Source: Vibrio sp. SS-MA-C1-2
GTDB taxonomy: Bacteria > Pseudomonadota > Gammaproteobacteria > Enterobacterales > Vibrionaceae
Length of the DNA stretch: 64,000 nt
Assembly: GCF_021513135.1 (NCBI RefSeq)
Contig: NZ_CP090981.1
Span: 1 to 64,000 of the forward strand
Reading direction: 5' to 3'
Shown here: positions 1 to 11,114 of the stretch, in pieces
Layout: each line of letters begins with the position of its first letter
Position numbering within the stretch: the stretch's first letter is position 1
Made by a program: the position numbers and the translations under genes
The notes under the pieces: generated by a model
Seen by the model: only the letters and a program-made list of their open reading frames with translations
Told to the model about the DNA's origin: nothing
The model's database searches: none

Positions 1-77
1 AACGGGTAACGGTGAGGTAGCAGTTCTTTGACTTGATTAATATTCAGTGTTTTATTTTCGCGACTCAAAGCAATCAT
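1..77 (-). CDS. fabZ: 3-hydroxyacyl-ACP dehydratase FabZ, N-terminal fragment
   Basis: The reverse strand from 77 down to the window edge encodes 25 residues that end in LLPHRYP, the conserved start of FabZ (hotdog-fold dehydratase of fatty acid elongation). The gene runs off the window, so its catalytic residues are not visible. The ATG at 77 gives an N-terminus of the usual length, but no strong ribosome binding site is seen before it. Its position after lpxD is the standard skp-lpxD-fabZ order. The assignment rests on this short motif and on synteny. Confidence 0.75.
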   Translation of the reverse strand, partial: MIALSRENKTLNINQVKELLPHRYP

Positions 78-307
78 CCTATATTTATAGAGCCTTAATC
101 TAATAATATATCAATTATCAGTAACTCAATTAATGGTCGTATTCTCTTCTTACTTAGTATTATCGCTAATAGGCAATAACACTAATTAACTTAAGTCATA
201 GAATAACAGTATTGATCATTATCACAAAAATCTAATCACTAAATCTAGCTAAAATCATGCCGTGGTCAAACCACCTCAACGTATTTTATTGCATATTAAG
301 CTAACAA
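78..307. other. lpxD-fabZ intergenic region
   Basis: This is 230 bp of AT-rich DNA between two genes that are usually almost contiguous. The only structure I see is a short dyad (GTGGT/ACCAC near 262-274) with no T tract, so I do not call a terminator. A promoter for fabZ could lie here, but no clear -35/-10 pair stands out. Confidence 0.4.
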
Positions 308-1330
308 TTAATCATTATCGAGCTGTTTTTCAACACGTTTAAGACGCTTATGCATATCATCAATCTTCAACACGCGCGCCGCTGTTTTACGCCACTCTTT
401 ATTAGTTTGTAATGGAATGCCCGAAGAGTATACACCCGGTTCAGTGATTGGACGCATCACCATCGCCATACCTGTAACCGTGACACCATCGGCAATCGAC
501 ATATGACCATTAAAGACACTAGCTCCACCAATAAAACAGTGTTGTCCTACGGTTAAACTGCCAGCCATTACCGTCGATCCCGCCACTGCAGTACCTTGAC
601 CAATATTTACATTATGGGCAATTTGGCACTGATTATCGATAATAACGTTATCAGCAATAATCGTGTCATCTAATGCGCCACGGTCAATGGTTGTACTGGC
701 ACCAATTTCGACATTATTACCAATTCTAACCGTTCCAAGTTGTGGAATTTTAACCCACTTACCACGATTATTAGCATAACCAAAACCATCAGCACCCAAT
801 ACTGTGCTCGATTGTACTAAACAGTCACTGCCTAACACCACGTTGTGATAAACAGAGACGTTTGCCCATAATTTGGTTCTCGCACCCAGTTGTGCATTCT
901 GACCAATAAAACAACCCGCTCCGACAATCACGTCATCACCCAGTACGGCACCAGATTCAATCACAGCATTCGCACCAATTGAAACATTTTCACCCAACGT
1001 TGCATCTTCAGCGATAACCGCAGAAGGTGCGATATCTTGAGCAGGTTTTGGCGTAGTGTCTAATGCTTGAGCCGTCAATGCATAACCTAAATAAGGGTCA
1101 TTCATGATTAACACATTACCAGCAAAAAACTCAGCATCTGCTGGTTTCAAGATGATCGCCGAAGCTTTACATTCAGATAGTTTCTCTCGATATTTACTGC
1201 TTGAGAGAAATGTAATTTGTCCAGCTTGTGCTTTATCTGTACCAGCAAGTGAACCAACAACAACGGAACCGTCGCCACGTAGCTCAGCGCCAATTGTTTC
1301 TGCCAATGCTGCTAATGTGATATCAACCAT
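308..1330 (-). CDS. lpxD: UDP-3-O-(3-hydroxyacyl)glucosamine N-acyltransferase LpxD
   Basis: LpxD adds the second 3-hydroxyacyl chain, from acyl-ACP, to the glucosamine amine in the third step of lipid A synthesis. The 340-residue length is typical. Residues 1-100 form the uridine-binding N-terminal domain. About 105-295 is a long run of hexapeptide repeats (left-handed beta helix), and 300-340 is a helical tail rich in Lys and Arg. The catalytic histidine is visible as H239 in IAHNV, the same number as in E. coli. The gene lies 31 bp after skp and reads in the same direction. The ATG at 1330 is preceded by only a weak GGTTAATC. Confidence 0.97.
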   Translation of the reverse strand: MVDITLAALAETIGAELRGDGSVVVGSLAGTDKAQAGQITFLSSSKYREKLSECKASAIILKPADAEFFAGNVLIMNDPYLGYALTAQALDTTPKPAQDIAPSAVIAEDATLGENVSIGANAVIESGAVLGDDVIVGAGCFIGQNAQLGARTKLWANVSVYHNVVLGSDCLVQSSTVLGADGFGYANNRGKWVKIPQLGTVRIGNNVEIGASTTIDRGALDDTIIADNVIIDNQCQIAHNVNIGQGTAVAGSTVMAGSLTVGQHCFIGGASVFNGHMSIADGVTVTGMAMVMRPITEPGVYSSGIPLQTNKEWRKTAARVLKIDDMHKRLKRVEKQLDND

Positions 1331-1361
1331 GATTAACCTTTATTCTTTTTATATGACTTAA

Positions 1362-1871
1362 TTACTTAACTTCTTCGATAACTTTCTTAGAAAGATCATC
1401 CGCAGGTTTTGCGTATAGCACTGTTTGTGCATCAACCACTAGATCATAACCATCTTGTTGAGCAACTTTACCCACTGCAGTCTGAATTTCCATGAGTAGC
1501 TTCTGACGCTCTTCATTTTGACGACGACGGTTATCTTCATCTAAAGCTTTTGCTTTCAGTTTATAATCAGACTCAAGAGAGACAATAGCACGCTGTGCAT
1601 TAGTGCGGTCGGTGGCACTCATTAACTGACCATCACGTTTTAGTTTATCAACCTTACCTTTGATGTCTGTTTCCATGCGTTTTAGTTCATCAATACGATC
1701 TTTAAACTCAGCACGTAGTTTTTTAGACACAGCTTCACGTTGAGGCAACTGCTGGAAAACAGCTTGAATATTGACATAGCCCACTTTTTGCGCTGCTTCT
1801 GCCGCATTTGCGTATGCTGAAGCTGATAAAATAATTAACCCAACACTTGCTGCTTTTAAAAATTTATTCAA
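1362..1871 (-). CDS. skp: periplasmic chaperone Skp (OmpH)
   Basis: Skp is a trimeric periplasmic holdase that carries unfolded outer-membrane proteins to the BAM complex. The 169-residue product has a Sec signal peptide (about residues 1-23, ending ANAAEA). It then has a small beta region starting KVGYVNIQAVF and long charged helices (about 45-125) that form the tentacles. The start codon is TTG at 1871, supported by AGGAG seven bases upstream; I see no equally good ATG. It is 16 bp downstream of bamA and so co-transcribed with its functional partner. Confidence 0.95.
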   Translation of the reverse strand: MNKFLKAASVGLIILSASAYANAAEAAQKVGYVNIQAVFQQLPQREAVSKKLRAEFKDRIDELKRMETDIKGKVDKLKRDGQLMSATDRTNAQRAIVSLESDYKLKAKALDEDNRRRQNEERQKLLMEIQTAVGKVAQQDGYDLVVDAQTVLYAKPADDLSKKVIEEVK

Positions 1872-1887
1872 GGTAATCTCCTAATTA

Positions 1888-4326
1888 TTAAAATGTTTTA
1901 CCAATTGTAAATGTAAAGAACTCTTCATCATCGCCATCATAAGACTTAATTGGCTCAGCAACGGAGAAGACTAAAGGTCCCATTGGGGACATCCACTGCA
2001 ATGCAATACCAACAGATGCTCGGAAATTCGTTGGATCAGAATAATCATAATAATCATCTTCGCCAGTTACGACATTACCATTCGATTTGTAATCAAACTC
2101 GGTATCCCAAACTGAAGCCGCATCAACAAAGACACTGGTACGGATCTGATTACGATAATCGTCTGCCACAAATGGTAATGGGAAGAACAATTCCATACTC
2201 GCTAACGCAATCGCGTTTCCGCCAGTAGAATCATCTGTTGCATAAATATCCGAGTTATTACCAGCAATTCCACCGGGCATTGGTTGACCTTGGCTATATA
2301 CTGCTTTTGGTCCTGCAGTATTTGAACGGAAACCACGTAGTGTAGAGTAGCCACCCGCATAAAAGTTCTCATAGAATGGTAATAAATTGTCATTACCATC
2401 AATTTCACCATAACCATTACCGTAACCTAAGCGTCCACGCATCAATAAGCTAAAGCTATGTGCTTCCGTCAGCGGGAAGTATTGTCGAACATCATATTGA
2501 GTCTTGAAGTATTGGGTATCCGAGCCTGGTACCGTCATCTTGAAATAAGCACGTTGATAGTTACCTGCCGTTGGGAAGTAGCCCTTATTCAAGTTGTTAC
2601 GCGTCCAAGAAACCGTCCAATCATAATCATCAACGATTAATGTTTGACCATTATCGCTTAAATTTCCTTGTTGAGTAGTTTTAAACTCTTGTACCTGATC
2701 ATATTCTGGTAGATTGGAGATTCGGTTATGGGTATACCCCACACTAAAGTCAAAGTAGTTCAATTCATTAAACGGGAAACCCCAAGTTAATGACGCACCA
2801 TAGGTTTTGTTCGTATAGTCAACAATGTTAGCATCTGAGGCTTCAAACTGATTATAGAAAACCTTACCACCTAAACTAATACCATCAATGGTAAAATAAG
2901 GGTCTTTATATTCTAAGGTAATATTTTGTTGGTAATCATTGGTCATCGCATTAATACCAACTTTATTACCAGAACCTAAGAAGTTATCTTGCTGTAGACC
3001 TAACTGGAAGCTAATCCCTGATTCAGTACCATAACCGACACCAAAGTTGACACTACCAGCATTGGCTTCTTTAACGTTATAGATAACATCAACTTGATCG
3101 CTACTGCCTGGAACTCGTACCGTTTTCATATCAACAGTTTCAAAGAAACCTAAACGGTTAAGGCGGGATTTGCTTTGCTCTAATGCTTTAGAGTTTAGCC
3201 ATGCCCCTTCCATTTGACGCATTTCACGACGAAGCACCACATCTTTAGTGGTCGTATTGCCGCTAAATTTGATATTACGAACATAAACACGCTGACCAGG
3301 ATCAACATTAACGGTTAACTCAACACTCTGTTTGACATCATTGAAGGTCGGAATCGTTTGTACTTTTGGATAGGCGTAACCAGCTTCACCTAATACTTTT
3401 TTCACTTTATCTTCAAGAGAGGTGACTTTTGCCGCGTTATAAATTTCATTCGGTTTAAAGTTAACTAATGAGTCAAACTCATCTTCTTTCCCAGCAAGTT
3501 CACCACGTAGCTTAATATCTGAAACGGTATACGGTTTCCCTTCAGAGATGTTTAGCGTAATGTAAACGCCACGCTTATCCGGTGAAATTGATACGTTCGT
3601 CGAAACAACTTTAAACTTTAGGTAACCACGATTTAAATAATAGCTGCGAAGGGTTTCTAAATCACCAGACAGAACCTGCTTCTGATATTTATCAGAGGCC
3701 ATAAAGTTCCACCACGGGATATCTGAACGAAGTTGAAATTTACCCGCTAACTCTTCATCACTAAACACGGTATTGCCAACAAAGTTAATTTGCTGAATTT
3801 TTGCTGATAAGCCTTCAGTAAATACAAATTTGATATCAACACGATTTCGCGGCAGAGGCGTCACAACTGCTTTTACACTCGCATTATATTTACCAACACT
3901 ATAATAGAAGTCTTCAAGACCTTTCTCAATTTGGCTTAGTTTCGTGCGATCTAAACTCTCACCCACTTGCATATCGGAAGCGTCTAAGTTTTGTTGTAAC
4001 TGTTCTTCTTTTAGCGCTTTATTGCCAGAAAATGAGATGTCAGCAATCGTTGCTCGCTCACGAACCGTCACGATCAATCGTCCATTATCTTGGCTCATTT
4101 GGATGTTTTCAAAGTTGCCAGAAGAGAATAATGCACGAATCGCATTTGAAATATCTTCTTCAGAAACTTCATCTCCAACTCGAATAGGCATTTTTAATAA
4201 CGCAGACCCCAAAGGCACGCGTTGCAATCCATCGAATCGAATATCAGTAACTTTGAAATCTTCAGCACCTTGAGCAACTGCACTACCAAATAAAAGTGAA
4301 GCTACTAGTAATTTTTTCATCGTCAT
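1888..4326 (-). CDS. bamA: outer membrane protein assembly factor BamA
   Basis: BamA is the central Omp85 component of the BAM complex, which inserts beta-barrel proteins into the outer membrane. The 812-residue protein has a signal peptide (about 1-20, cleaved after AQGA) and five POTRA domains (about 24-425). A 16-stranded barrel follows, with the conserved loop-6 motif visible as LRGF in [10 protein letters not shown], and it ends in an aromatic residue (GKTF), as barrel proteins do. Translation could start at ATG 4326 or at the second ATG six bases later. BamD, its essential lipoprotein partner, is also in this window (62515). The gene follows rseP by 32 bp. Confidence 0.97.
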   Translation of the reverse strand: MTMKKLLVASLLFGSAVAQGAEDFKVTDIRFDGLQRVPLGSALLKMPIRVGDEVSEEDISNAIRALFSSGNFENIQMSQDNGRLIVTVRERATIADISFSGNKALKEEQLQQNLDASDMQVGESLDRTKLSQIEKGLEDFYYSVGKYNASVKAVVTPLPRNRVDIKFVFTEGLSAKIQQINFVGNTVFSDEELAGKFQLRSDIPWWNFMASDKYQKQVLSGDLETLRSYYLNRGYLKFKVVSTNVSISPDKRGVYITLNISEGKPYTVSDIKLRGELAGKEDEFDSLVNFKPNEIYNAAKVTSLEDKVKKVLGEAGYAYPKVQTIPTFNDVKQSVELTVNVDPGQRVYVRNIKFSGNTTTKDVVLRREMRQMEGAWLNSKALEQSKSRLNRLGFFETVDMKTVRVPGSSDQVDVIYNVKEANAGSVNFGVGYGTESGISFQLGLQQDNFLGSGNKVGINAMTNDYQQNITLEYKDPYFTIDGISLGGKVFYNQFEASDANIVDYTNKTYGASLTWGFPFNELNYFDFSVGYTHNRISNLPEYDQVQEFKTTQQGNLSDNGQTLIVDDYDWTVSWTRNNLNKGYFPTAGNYQRAYFKMTVPGSDTQYFKTQYDVRQYFPLTEAHSFSLLMRGRLGYGNGYGEIDGNDNLLPFYENFYAGGYSTLRGFRSNTAGPKAVYSQGQPMPGGIAGNNSDIYATDDSTGGNAIALASMELFFPLPFVADDYRNQIRTSVFVDAASVWDTEFDYKSNGNVVTGEDDYYDYSDPTNFRASVGIALQWMSPMGPLVFSVAEPIKSYDGDDEEFFTFTIGKTF

Positions 4327-4358
4327 TGTTGGTCTGATTAGTCCTTGCTCAAAACCGC

Positions 4359-5711
4359 CTAAAGACGGGTAAAGTCATTAAATAATGCAATGGCCATCAT
4401 TGCCATTAGCAATACTGAACCCACACGATAACCTACTTCTTGTATTTTTTCTGGGACTGGGCGGCGAATAATAGCTTCTACAGCAAAAAAGAGTAGATGT
4501 CCGCCATCCAGTACGGGAAGAGGTAATAAGTTGATAATACCTAAGTTAACACTAATCAAAGCCAAAAAGCCAAGGAAATGTACCAAACCAAATTCGGCAG
4601 TCATTCCGGCACCTTTGGCAATTGAAATAGGTCCACTTAAGTTATCTAATGCCACATCGCCAGTGATCAATTTTTTAACCATACTAAAGGTTAAATTAAT
4701 AAGTTGACCTGTTTTATCAACAGCTTGGCCCAATGCAGCAAATACACCATATTTCTGGTCTATTTTATATTCTTCAGGCCATGGTTCAACTTTTGGAGAA
4801 ACCCCAATATAGCCGATAGTTTGACCGTTAATATTTTTTGTTTTCGGTGTTAAATTTAACTGTAATTCACGACCGTTACGTTCAACTAAAATAGGAAGTG
4901 GGATCCCAGCACTCTGTTTCACCACAGAGACAAACCCCATCCAGCTCTCAATAGATTCACCATTGAGTTTTAATAATTTATCACCCGACTGAAAACCGGC
5001 TTCTTTTGCCGCTCCACCATCAATCACTTGAGCTAGCTCTGTCGAGATTTTAGGGCTATAAGGTGTGATACCTAATTTAATTAAACCTGATTCAGTTTCA
5101 GGATCAAAGCTCCAGTTCGATAAATCTAACTCTTTATCAATCTGGTAATTATTGTTTTCAGGTGAAACCGTAATGGTCATACGATCATCACCAATTGCAC
5201 CAATCACCGCCATATTGACAGACTGCCAATTTGAGGTTTTGATACCATCAATCGCTTTTAGTTCCATCCCAGACTCAATCCCAGCTTGTTGAGCAATTGA
5301 GGTCGGTGCAACTTCACCAATCACAGGCTTAACCGTCGGCACACCAATGATAAATACGATCCAGTAAGCGGCAATAGCAAAAATGAAGTTAGCTAATGGT
5401 CCTGCTGCAACAATCGCACTACGTTGCCAAAGGGGGCGGTTATTAAACGCAAACGGCTTTTTATCTTCTTCAACGGTATCAATACGCTCATCAAGCATTT
5501 TGACATAGCCACCAAGGGGGATCATCGCTAAAGTATAAACGGTACCGTCTTTACCTTGATAATTAAAAATGGCTTTTCCAAAACCTATCGAGAAGCGCTC
5601 AACAATAACTCCGCATTTACGCGCTACCCAAAAATGACCAAATTCATGAACGGTAACTAACACACCGATAGCAATAATGAATGAGGCAAAGTTCCATAAA
5701 ATATCGGTCAT
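4359..5711 (-). CDS. rseP: RIP metalloprotease RseP
   Basis: RseP is the inner-membrane site-2 zinc protease that cleaves RseA after DegS, releasing sigma-E in response to envelope stress. It also removes signal-peptide remnants. The 450-residue protein shows the zinc motif HEFGH at residues 22-26 in the first membrane helix. Two PDZ domains lie in the periplasmic part (about 115-310). The second metal ligand motif is LPVLDGGH near residue 400, and a last membrane helix lies near the C-terminus. The ATG overlaps the dxr stop by 4 bp (ATGA), indicating translational coupling. Its place directly before bamA and skp links it to outer-membrane homeostasis. Confidence 0.96.
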   Translation of the reverse strand: MTDILWNFASFIIAIGVLVTVHEFGHFWVARKCGVIVERFSIGFGKAIFNYQGKDGTVYTLAMIPLGGYVKMLDERIDTVEEDKKPFAFNNRPLWQRSAIVAAGPLANFIFAIAAYWIVFIIGVPTVKPVIGEVAPTSIAQQAGIESGMELKAIDGIKTSNWQSVNMAVIGAIGDDRMTITVSPENNNYQIDKELDLSNWSFDPETESGLIKLGITPYSPKISTELAQVIDGGAAKEAGFQSGDKLLKLNGESIESWMGFVSVVKQSAGIPLPILVERNGRELQLNLTPKTKNINGQTIGYIGVSPKVEPWPEEYKIDQKYGVFAALGQAVDKTGQLINLTFSMVKKLITGDVALDNLSGPISIAKGAGMTAEFGLVHFLGFLALISVNLGIINLLPLPVLDGGHLLFFAVEAIIRRPVPEKIQEVGYRVGSVLLMAMMAIALFNDFTRL

Positions 5712-6904
5712 CCAGTTACCTTTTTAACTTCCTGTTGAGCAATTTGACGAGCAATATTATCACTCTCTAATAAAGAATCTAAGCTAGTTGGTTCGATAAA
5801 ATCTGATTTTTCTAATACTTGAGCATTTATGCGACTGATATCCATGAAGCCGATCTTTTTATCTAAAAATGCCTGAACCGCAATTTCATTTGCCGCATTA
5901 AGCGTGGTAGTGGCAGCTTGCCCTTGATAACACGCATCAATAGCTAATTTTAAACATGGATAACGGTTATAGTCAGGCTGTAAGAAGGTAAATTCACCGA
6001 CTTGACTAAAATCTAATGGTGCAACATTTGCTTCAACACGATCAGGGTAAGCCATTGTACAAGCTATTGGCGTTCTCATATCGGGTAAGCCCATCTGTGC
6101 TAGCACCGAACCATCCTTATATTGCACCATTGAGTGAATAACAGATTGGGGATGAATAATGACACTTAACTGATCTCGACTCGCATTAAACAACCAACGC
6201 GCTTCAATATACTCTAACCCTTTATTCATCATGGTAGCTGAATCTACCGAAATTTTTGGCCCCATCGACCAATTAGGATGAGCGATTGCTTGCTCTGGGG
6301 TCACTTTGTACAACGTATCTAACTCACTGTAACGAAATGGACCACCTGATCCAGTCAGTAAAATTTTAGATATGCCATTTTCAGCTAAATCACAAACACC
6401 AACTTGTTGTTGAACTTCTCTTGGTAAACATTGAAATATCGCATTGTGTTCACTATCGACAGGAAGAATTTCAGCACCACTTTTTTGAGCGGCATCAATA
6501 AAAAATTGCCCTGACATCACTAACGCTTCTTTATTGGCTAATAAAATTCGTTTCCCTGCATTAACCGCCGCCATCGTTGGCAGTAACCCAGCAGCACCAA
6601 CAATTGCCGCCATTACCGTATCAACTTCTGGTAACTCGGCAATATGACACTGACCTTGAATACCAGACAACACTTCCGTTTTGATATTCTCACTATCGAG
6701 TTGTTTTTTTAATTGTTGAGCAGATAAATCATCCGCCATGGCAGCAAACTTTGGCTTCCATTGACGACATAACACCAGCATCTTTTCAACATTTGTTCCT
6801 GCACTTAATGCAACAACTTGATACTGTTCAGGGTTTTTCTCTACAACTGACAATGTGCTTGCACCAATAGAGCCAGTTGCACCTAAAATCGTTAAATAAC
6901 GCAT
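5708..6904 (-). CDS. dxr: 1-deoxy-D-xylulose 5-phosphate reductoisomerase
   Basis: Dxr converts DXP to 2-C-methyl-D-erythritol 4-phosphate with NADPH, the committed step of the MEP isoprenoid pathway. The 398-residue length is typical. It starts with the nucleotide-binding motif [11 protein letters not shown]. The substrate and metal-binding segment appears as [11 protein letters not shown], and the flexible loop is around [13 protein letters not shown]. The gene sits 3 bp from cdsA and overlaps rseP by 4 bp. Together with uppS it makes this a local isoprenoid-to-undecaprenyl supply cluster. Confidence 0.97.
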   Translation of the reverse strand: MRYLTILGATGSIGASTLSVVEKNPEQYQVVALSAGTNVEKMLVLCRQWKPKFAAMADDLSAQQLKKQLDSENIKTEVLSGIQGQCHIAELPEVDTVMAAIVGAAGLLPTMAAVNAGKRILLANKEALVMSGQFFIDAAQKSGAEILPVDSEHNAIFQCLPREVQQQVGVCDLAENGISKILLTGSGGPFRYSELDTLYKVTPEQAIAHPNWSMGPKISVDSATMMNKGLEYIEARWLFNASRDQLSVIIHPQSVIHSMVQYKDGSVLAQMGLPDMRTPIACTMAYPDRVEANVAPLDFSQVGEFTFLQPDYNRYPCLKLAIDACYQGQAATTTLNAANEIAVQAFLDKKIGFMDISRINAQVLEKSDFIEPTSLDSLLESDNIARQIAQQEVKKVTG

Positions 6905-6907
6905 AAC

Positions 6908-7756
6908 TTATCCCAACCAAAAATAGAGCAAAGCAAAAACAGGAATTGCAGCCGTTAAACTATCAATACGATCTAAGATACCACCGTGACCAGGTAAGAT
7001 TGTTCCACTATCTTTAATACCAGAAACACGCTTAAACATACTTTCCGCTAAATCTCCCATCACTGAAGCAACAACAGTGATCGCAGCGATAACAAACATC
7101 ATGCCTAAATTTGAAAATGGAATATTCATGAGATGAGCGCCAATCCAAGTCACTAAAATAGCGGCAATAGTACCACCTAGCAGACCTTCCAGTGTTTTAT
7201 TCGGGCTCACTTTTGGTGCCATTTTATTTTTACCAAAACGTTTACCGCTAAAATAAGCACCGCTATCTGCCGACCAGACCAGCAAACAGACTAATAATAC
7301 AACTTTGGCACCTAAATAAGGCTGCTCTTCTCCACCCATACTCCGTAGCAGTAACATACTCCATAAGAAAGGAAGCATAGTCAGTAAGCCCATCAGTTGA
7401 CGGAGCAAGTTACTTTTTATCCAATAACGTTGCGAATCTGGATAACCGATAACCAATAGAGAGACGATAATCCACCAAAAACCACCGATTGCTAACATAA
7501 CATAATGAGAGGCAGTAACGGTTAACAGTGATGGTGCATCAAAAGGGAGGATGAAAAAAGAGAGGACCAATGCGACAACAGGGATAATCATCGATTGAAT
7601 ACGTGAAGGTGCATCTATAAATTGGGTCCATTCCCAGCAACCAATTAAGGTAATCGCTGCGATTGCAATAATAAAAGCATTGAGTGGCAGTAAAAAGATA
7701 CCGGCAATCACCAATGGAGCAAGGATTAAAGCGGTAATGATTCGTTGTTTAAGCAA
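6908..7756 (-). CDS. cdsA: phosphatidate cytidylyltransferase CdsA
   Basis: CdsA makes CDP-diacylglycerol from phosphatidate and CTP in the inner membrane, the branch point for all phospholipids. The 282-residue protein is strongly hydrophobic with about seven to eight membrane helices. The CDP-DAG synthase signature is clear near the C-terminus: SADSGAYFSGKRFG, then VSPNKTLEG, then LPGHGGILDRIDS. The start is TTG at 7756, preceded by AAGGA six bases upstream, and the resulting N-terminus (MLKQRIITAL) aligns well with the E. coli protein. It lies between uppS and dxr in the operon. Confidence 0.96.
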   Translation of the reverse strand: MLKQRIITALILAPLVIAGIFLLPLNAFIIAIAAITLIGCWEWTQFIDAPSRIQSMIIPVVALVLSFFILPFDAPSLLTVTASHYVMLAIGGFWWIIVSLLVIGYPDSQRYWIKSNLLRQLMGLLTMLPFLWSMLLLRSMGGEEQPYLGAKVVLLVCLLVWSADSGAYFSGKRFGKNKMAPKVSPNKTLEGLLGGTIAAILVTWIGAHLMNIPFSNLGMMFVIAAITVVASVMGDLAESMFKRVSGIKDSGTILPGHGGILDRIDSLTAAIPVFALLYFWLG

Positions 7757-7782
7757 AATGCATCCTTAAATTATACTAGTGA

Positions 7783-8544
7783 CTATTTTAACAGCGCTTC
7801 TATCTGTTCACTTGTGCAACCAAAACGGCGCTCTCGGTTTAGATACCAAGAAACCGCATTAACAAAACTCTGTTGATCAAAATCAGGCCAATATTGCTCA
7901 GTAAAATAGAATTCAGCATAAGCCATCTGCCATAACATAAAGTTACTAATTCTACGTTCACCACTGGTTCTAATCATTAAATCAACATCAGGCAGATCTG
8001 ACATTGTCAAATTTTCTGCCAGCATCTTTTCGGTAATATCCGATGCTTTTAGCTGATTATTTTCTACTTTTTCAGCCAGCGCCTTTGTCGCCTGTAGAAT
8101 ATCCCATTGACCACCGTAATTTGCTGCAATATTGAGTACCATCCCATTATTACTTGCCGTCAATTGCTCTGCTGATTTTATCTTTTCTTGTAACTTAGCA
8201 CTAAACCGAGAAGTCTCACCAATGACTCTAAGTTGAATGCCATTTTTATCTAACTTTTTAACTTCACGTCCTAATACAGCAAGGAAGAGATCCATCAATA
8301 TATTGACTTCTTTCTCTGGTCGTTGCCAATTTTCACTGCTGAAAGCAAATAAGGTTAAGGCTTTAACACCTAGTCTAGCAGCAGTTGAGACAGTTTGCCT
8401 GACAGCTTTAACTCCAGCTTTATGACCAAAGACTCGAGCTTTACCGCGCTCTTTTGCCCAACGGCCATTACCATCCATAATCACAGCAATATGTTGAGGA
8501 AGTTGATCCTGTTCAATTGAATCTAAAGCGACACTATCAGCCAT
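7783..8544 (-). CDS. uppS: undecaprenyl diphosphate synthase (cis-prenyltransferase)
   Basis: UppS condenses eight isopentenyl units onto farnesyl diphosphate to make the C55 carrier used for peptidoglycan, O-antigen and other glycans. The 253-residue protein has the signature [15 protein letters not shown] with its catalytic Asp, the FAFSSENW segment, and the C-terminal [17 protein letters not shown] motif that binds the homoallylic substrate. It is cytosolic. The gene starts 20 bp below a hairpin that follows frr, so it may be expressed partly by read-through. It is 26 bp before cdsA. Confidence 0.97.
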   Translation of the reverse strand: MADSVALDSIEQDQLPQHIAVIMDGNGRWAKERGKARVFGHKAGVKAVRQTVSTAARLGVKALTLFAFSSENWQRPEKEVNILMDLFLAVLGREVKKLDKNGIQLRVIGETSRFSAKLQEKIKSAEQLTASNNGMVLNIAANYGGQWDILQATKALAEKVENNQLKASDITEKMLAENLTMSDLPDVDLMIRTSGERRISNFMLWQMAYAEFYFTEQYWPDFDQQSFVNAVSWYLNRERRFGCTSEQIEALLK

Positions 8545-8563
8545 AATATTTACCTAAATAAAA

Positions 8564-8602
8564 CTAAAAAGCGCCGGCTGTAAGTGATGCAGCTCAGCGC
8601 TT
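8564..8602 (-). terminator. frr-uppS hairpin (terminator or attenuator)
   Basis: Reading the minus strand, AAGCGC and GCTG arms pair with CAGC and GCGCTT around an 8-10 base loop, followed by TTTAGTTTT. The T tract is imperfect. It probably gives partial termination between frr and the downstream lipid genes. Confidence 0.6.
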
Positions 8603-8625
8603 CTATAATTAGATCAAGGGAGAGA

Positions 8626-9183
8626 TTAAATCTCTAGTAGATCTTTTTCTTTCACTTCTAATACTTCATCAACCATCTTGATTGCAGTATCGGTGATTTT
8701 TTGGATTTCATCTTGAGCACGACGATCGTCATCTTCAGAAATCTCTTTTTCTTTCAATAGTGCTTTAATATCACCATTCGCATCACGACGGATATTACGG
8801 ATAGCCACTTTGCCACCTTCAGCTTCCGCACGCACAACCTTGATAAGGTCACGACGACGCTCTTCAGTTAGTGGTGGAAGTGGTACACGGATAACGGTAC
8901 CTGCAGATGATGGGTTAAGACCAAGATCTGACTTCATGATCGCTTTTTCTACGGCTTGAGTCAGGCTCTTATCAAATACTGTAATTGCTAAAGTACGTGC
9001 ATCTTCAGTAATAATTGAAGCTAGCTGCTTAAGTGGTGTCGCTGAACCATAATATTCAACATTGATACCATCAAGTAGGCTCGGGTGTGCACGGCCTGTT
9101 CGAACTTTTGCTAATTGATTTTTAAGTGCTTCAACGCTTTTTTCCATGCGTTGCTTTGCATCAACTTTAATTTCATTAATCAT
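8626..9183 (-). CDS. frr: ribosome recycling factor
   Basis: RRF works with EF-G and IF3 to split the post-termination ribosome. The 185-residue length is the family standard. The protein shows the tRNA-mimic helices of domain I ([15 protein letters not shown] early on; the C-terminal helix has [13 protein letters not shown] and [11 protein letters not shown]). The gene is 119 bp downstream of pyrH in the usual rpsB-tsf-pyrH-frr order. The ATG is at 9183, behind a weak AGGT. Confidence 0.98.
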   Translation of the reverse strand: MINEIKVDAKQRMEKSVEALKNQLAKVRTGRAHPSLLDGINVEYYGSATPLKQLASIITEDARTLAITVFDKSLTQAVEKAIMKSDLGLNPSSAGTVIRVPLPPLTEERRRDLIKVVRAEAEGGKVAIRNIRRDANGDIKALLKEKEISEDDDRRAQDEIQKITDTAIKMVDEVLEVKEKDLLEI

Positions 9184-9302
9184 TAGGGTGACCTATTAAT
9201 CTGGTATTTATCTTATTCTACCAAATGAGTAGAATTAGTCTCTAAATAATCGCTTTAATTATTGATAATCTAACTGAAATGTTACCTTAAACAGGCTTCC
9301 AA

Positions 9303-10031
9303 TTAGTTATGGCTGATTAAAGTACCTTCTGGCTCGCCCATCACAACACGACGCAGCGCACCTGGCTTATTCATATTGAAGACACGAACCGGCATTGCGT
9401 GGTCTCTTGCTAATGTGAAAGCAGCAAGATCCATCACTTTAAGTTCACGCTCAAGAACATCTTGGTAGCTAAGCTGAGTATAAAGTTCTGCGTCAGGGTT
9501 TTTCACTGGATCTTCGCTGAATACGCCATCAACTTTCGTTGCTTTTAGGACAATATCGGCTTCGATTTCAATACCACGTAGGCATGCAGCAGAATCAGTA
9601 GTAAAGAATGGGTTACCTGTACCTGCAGAGAAAATAACCACTTGGCCTTGACGTAGTAAACGGATACCGTCAGCCCAATTGTAGTCATCACATACGCCGT
9701 TTAGAGGGATTGCAGACATTAATTTTGCGTTCACATAGGCACGGTGTAGTGCATCACGCATTGCAAGGCCGTTCATGACGGTTGCTAGCATACCCATGTG
9801 GTCGCCCACAACTCGATTCATACCAGCTTCAGCAAGACCTGCACCACGGAATAAGTTACCGCCGCCGATGACCATACCAACTTGAACACCAAGCTCAACA
9901 AGCTCTTTGATCTCTTGAGCCATTCTTTCAAGAACAGCTGCGTCAATACCAAAGCCTTCTTGGCCTTGTAGTGCTTCACCACTTAACTTTAGTAAAATAC
10001 GCTGATAAGCTGGTTTAGGATTCGTTGTCAT
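9303..10031 (-). CDS. pyrH: UMP kinase PyrH
   Basis: PyrH phosphorylates UMP to UDP with ATP in pyrimidine nucleotide synthesis; bacterial forms are hexameric, GTP-activated and UTP-inhibited. The 242-residue protein is of the amino-acid-kinase fold. It has [10 protein letters not shown] near the N-terminus (phosphate binding) and a glycine-rich [12 protein letters not shown] segment. [13 protein letters not shown], about residues 139-151, is the uridylate specificity loop. The gene follows the tsf terminator and precedes frr. Confidence 0.98.
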   Translation of the reverse strand: MTTNPKPAYQRILLKLSGEALQGQEGFGIDAAVLERMAQEIKELVELGVQVGMVIGGGNLFRGAGLAEAGMNRVVGDHMGMLATVMNGLAMRDALHRAYVNAKLMSAIPLNGVCDDYNWADGIRLLRQGQVVIFSAGTGNPFFTTDSAACLRGIEIEADIVLKATKVDGVFSEDPVKNPDAELYTQLSYQDVLERELKVMDLAAFTLARDHAMPVRVFNMNKPGALRRVVMGEPEGTLISHN

Positions 10032-10074
10032 TTTTATATACCTTCAGGACTCAGATTACTGGATGGGAGTTATG

Positions 10075-10102
10075 AAAAGACCGCGAGTATTCACTCACGG
10101 TC
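10075..10102 (-). terminator. terminator after tsf
   Basis: On the minus strand a 10-bp stem (GACCGTGAGT with ACTCGCGGTC, one G-T pair, 4-base loop) is followed by TTTTC. It lies 31 bp below the tsf stop and 44 bp above the pyrH ATG, separating the two transcription units. Confidence 0.75.
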
Positions 10103-10132
10103 CTTAATATTATAGCATGTAAATCAGAAGGA

Positions 10133-10984
10133 TTAACCTTTAGATACAGCAGCTACTTCTGCAGCGAAATCTACTTCTTCTTTTTCGATACCTTCACCAA
10201 CTTCAAAACGAATGAAGTTAGTTACTGTTGCGCCTTTCTCTTTTAGAAGTTGGCCAACAGTTTTAGATGGGTCCATAACGAAAGCTTGACCAGTAAGAGA
10301 AACCTCACCAGTAAACTTCTTCATGCGACCAACAACCATTTTTTCTGCAATTTCAGCTGGCTTACCAGATTGAATTGCGATATCAACTTGAATTTGTTTT
10401 TCTTTTTCAACAACGTCAGCTGGTACATCTTCAGGGTTAACGTACTCAGGCTTAGATGCAGCAACATGCATTGCAATGTGCTTGATAAGCTCAGCGTCAG
10501 CACCAGTTGCGCTAACGATAACACCGATACGTGCACCGTGTAGGTAAGAACCTACAAGATCACCGTCTAAGTAATCTACACGACGGATGTCCATGTTTTC
10601 GCCAACTTTAGTGACTAAAGTTGCGCGTTGCTCTTCGAACTGCTCTTTAAGTGCAGCAACATCAGAACGGTTTGCAAGTGCTACGTCAGCAACTTCGTTT
10701 GCGAATGCAGTGAAACCAGCATCTTTAGCAACGAAATCAGTTTCACAGTTTACTTCTAGGATAACTGCTGTTTTGCTTGCTTCGTCAGCTTTAACTAAGA
10801 TAACGCCTTCCGCTGCAACACGACCAGCTTTTTTAGCTGCTTTAGCTGCGCCGCTTTTACGCATGTTCTCAATTGCTAATTCGATATCAGCATTTGCTTC
10901 AACTAATGCTTTTTTACATTCCATCATGCCTGCGCTTGTACGTTCGCGCAGTTCTTTAACTAGGGCCGCAGTTACGGTTGCCAT
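10133..10984 (-). CDS. tsf: elongation factor Ts
   Basis: EF-Ts regenerates active EF-Tu by exchanging GDP for GTP. The 283-residue protein begins with the family signature [20 protein letters not shown] and continues with the TDFVAKD motif (about residues 81-87), whose Asp and Phe contact EF-Tu. The dimerisation and coiled-coil segments fill the C-terminal half. Codon usage is strongly biased, as expected of a highly expressed gene. It is paired with rpsB, with an attenuator-like hairpin between them. Confidence 0.98.
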   Translation of the reverse strand: MATVTAALVKELRERTSAGMMECKKALVEANADIELAIENMRKSGAAKAAKKAGRVAAEGVILVKADEASKTAVILEVNCETDFVAKDAGFTAFANEVADVALANRSDVAALKEQFEEQRATLVTKVGENMDIRRVDYLDGDLVGSYLHGARIGVIVSATGADAELIKHIAMHVAASKPEYVNPEDVPADVVEKEKQIQVDIAIQSGKPAEIAEKMVVGRMKKFTGEVSLTGQAFVMDPSKTVGQLLKEKGATVTNFIRFEVGEGIEKEEVDFAAEVAAVSKG

Positions 10985-11013
10985 GGTTGAACCTCTTTAT
11001 TAAACAGAAGAAA

Positions 11014-11044
11014 TTAAAAATCAGGGGCCAATATTGGCCCCCTG
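11014..11044 (-). terminator. rpsB-tsf intergenic terminator/attenuator
   Basis: A GC-rich inverted repeat (CAGGGGGCCAAT/ATTGGCCCCTG with one bulged G) is followed on the minus strand by a TTTTT run, 30 bp before the tsf ATG. A partial terminator in this place would let S2 and EF-Ts be made in different amounts. Confidence 0.75.
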
Positions 11045-11114
11045 TTTACCATACTTAGTTAATCATTAGGGCAATATGATTACCATTAACTAAGATACTC
11101 AAACGAGCAGGCTA

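Noticed and set aside
262..274. GTGGT/ACCAC dyad after lpxD as a terminator
   Set aside because: The stem is only 5 bp and no T tract follows on the minus strand.
2202..4273. Open frames overlapping bamA
   Set aside because: They are shadows; BamA homology is continuous across all of them.
10321..10536. Frames opposite or alongside tsf (10250-11003)
   Set aside because: They are shadows of the strongly conserved tsf frame.
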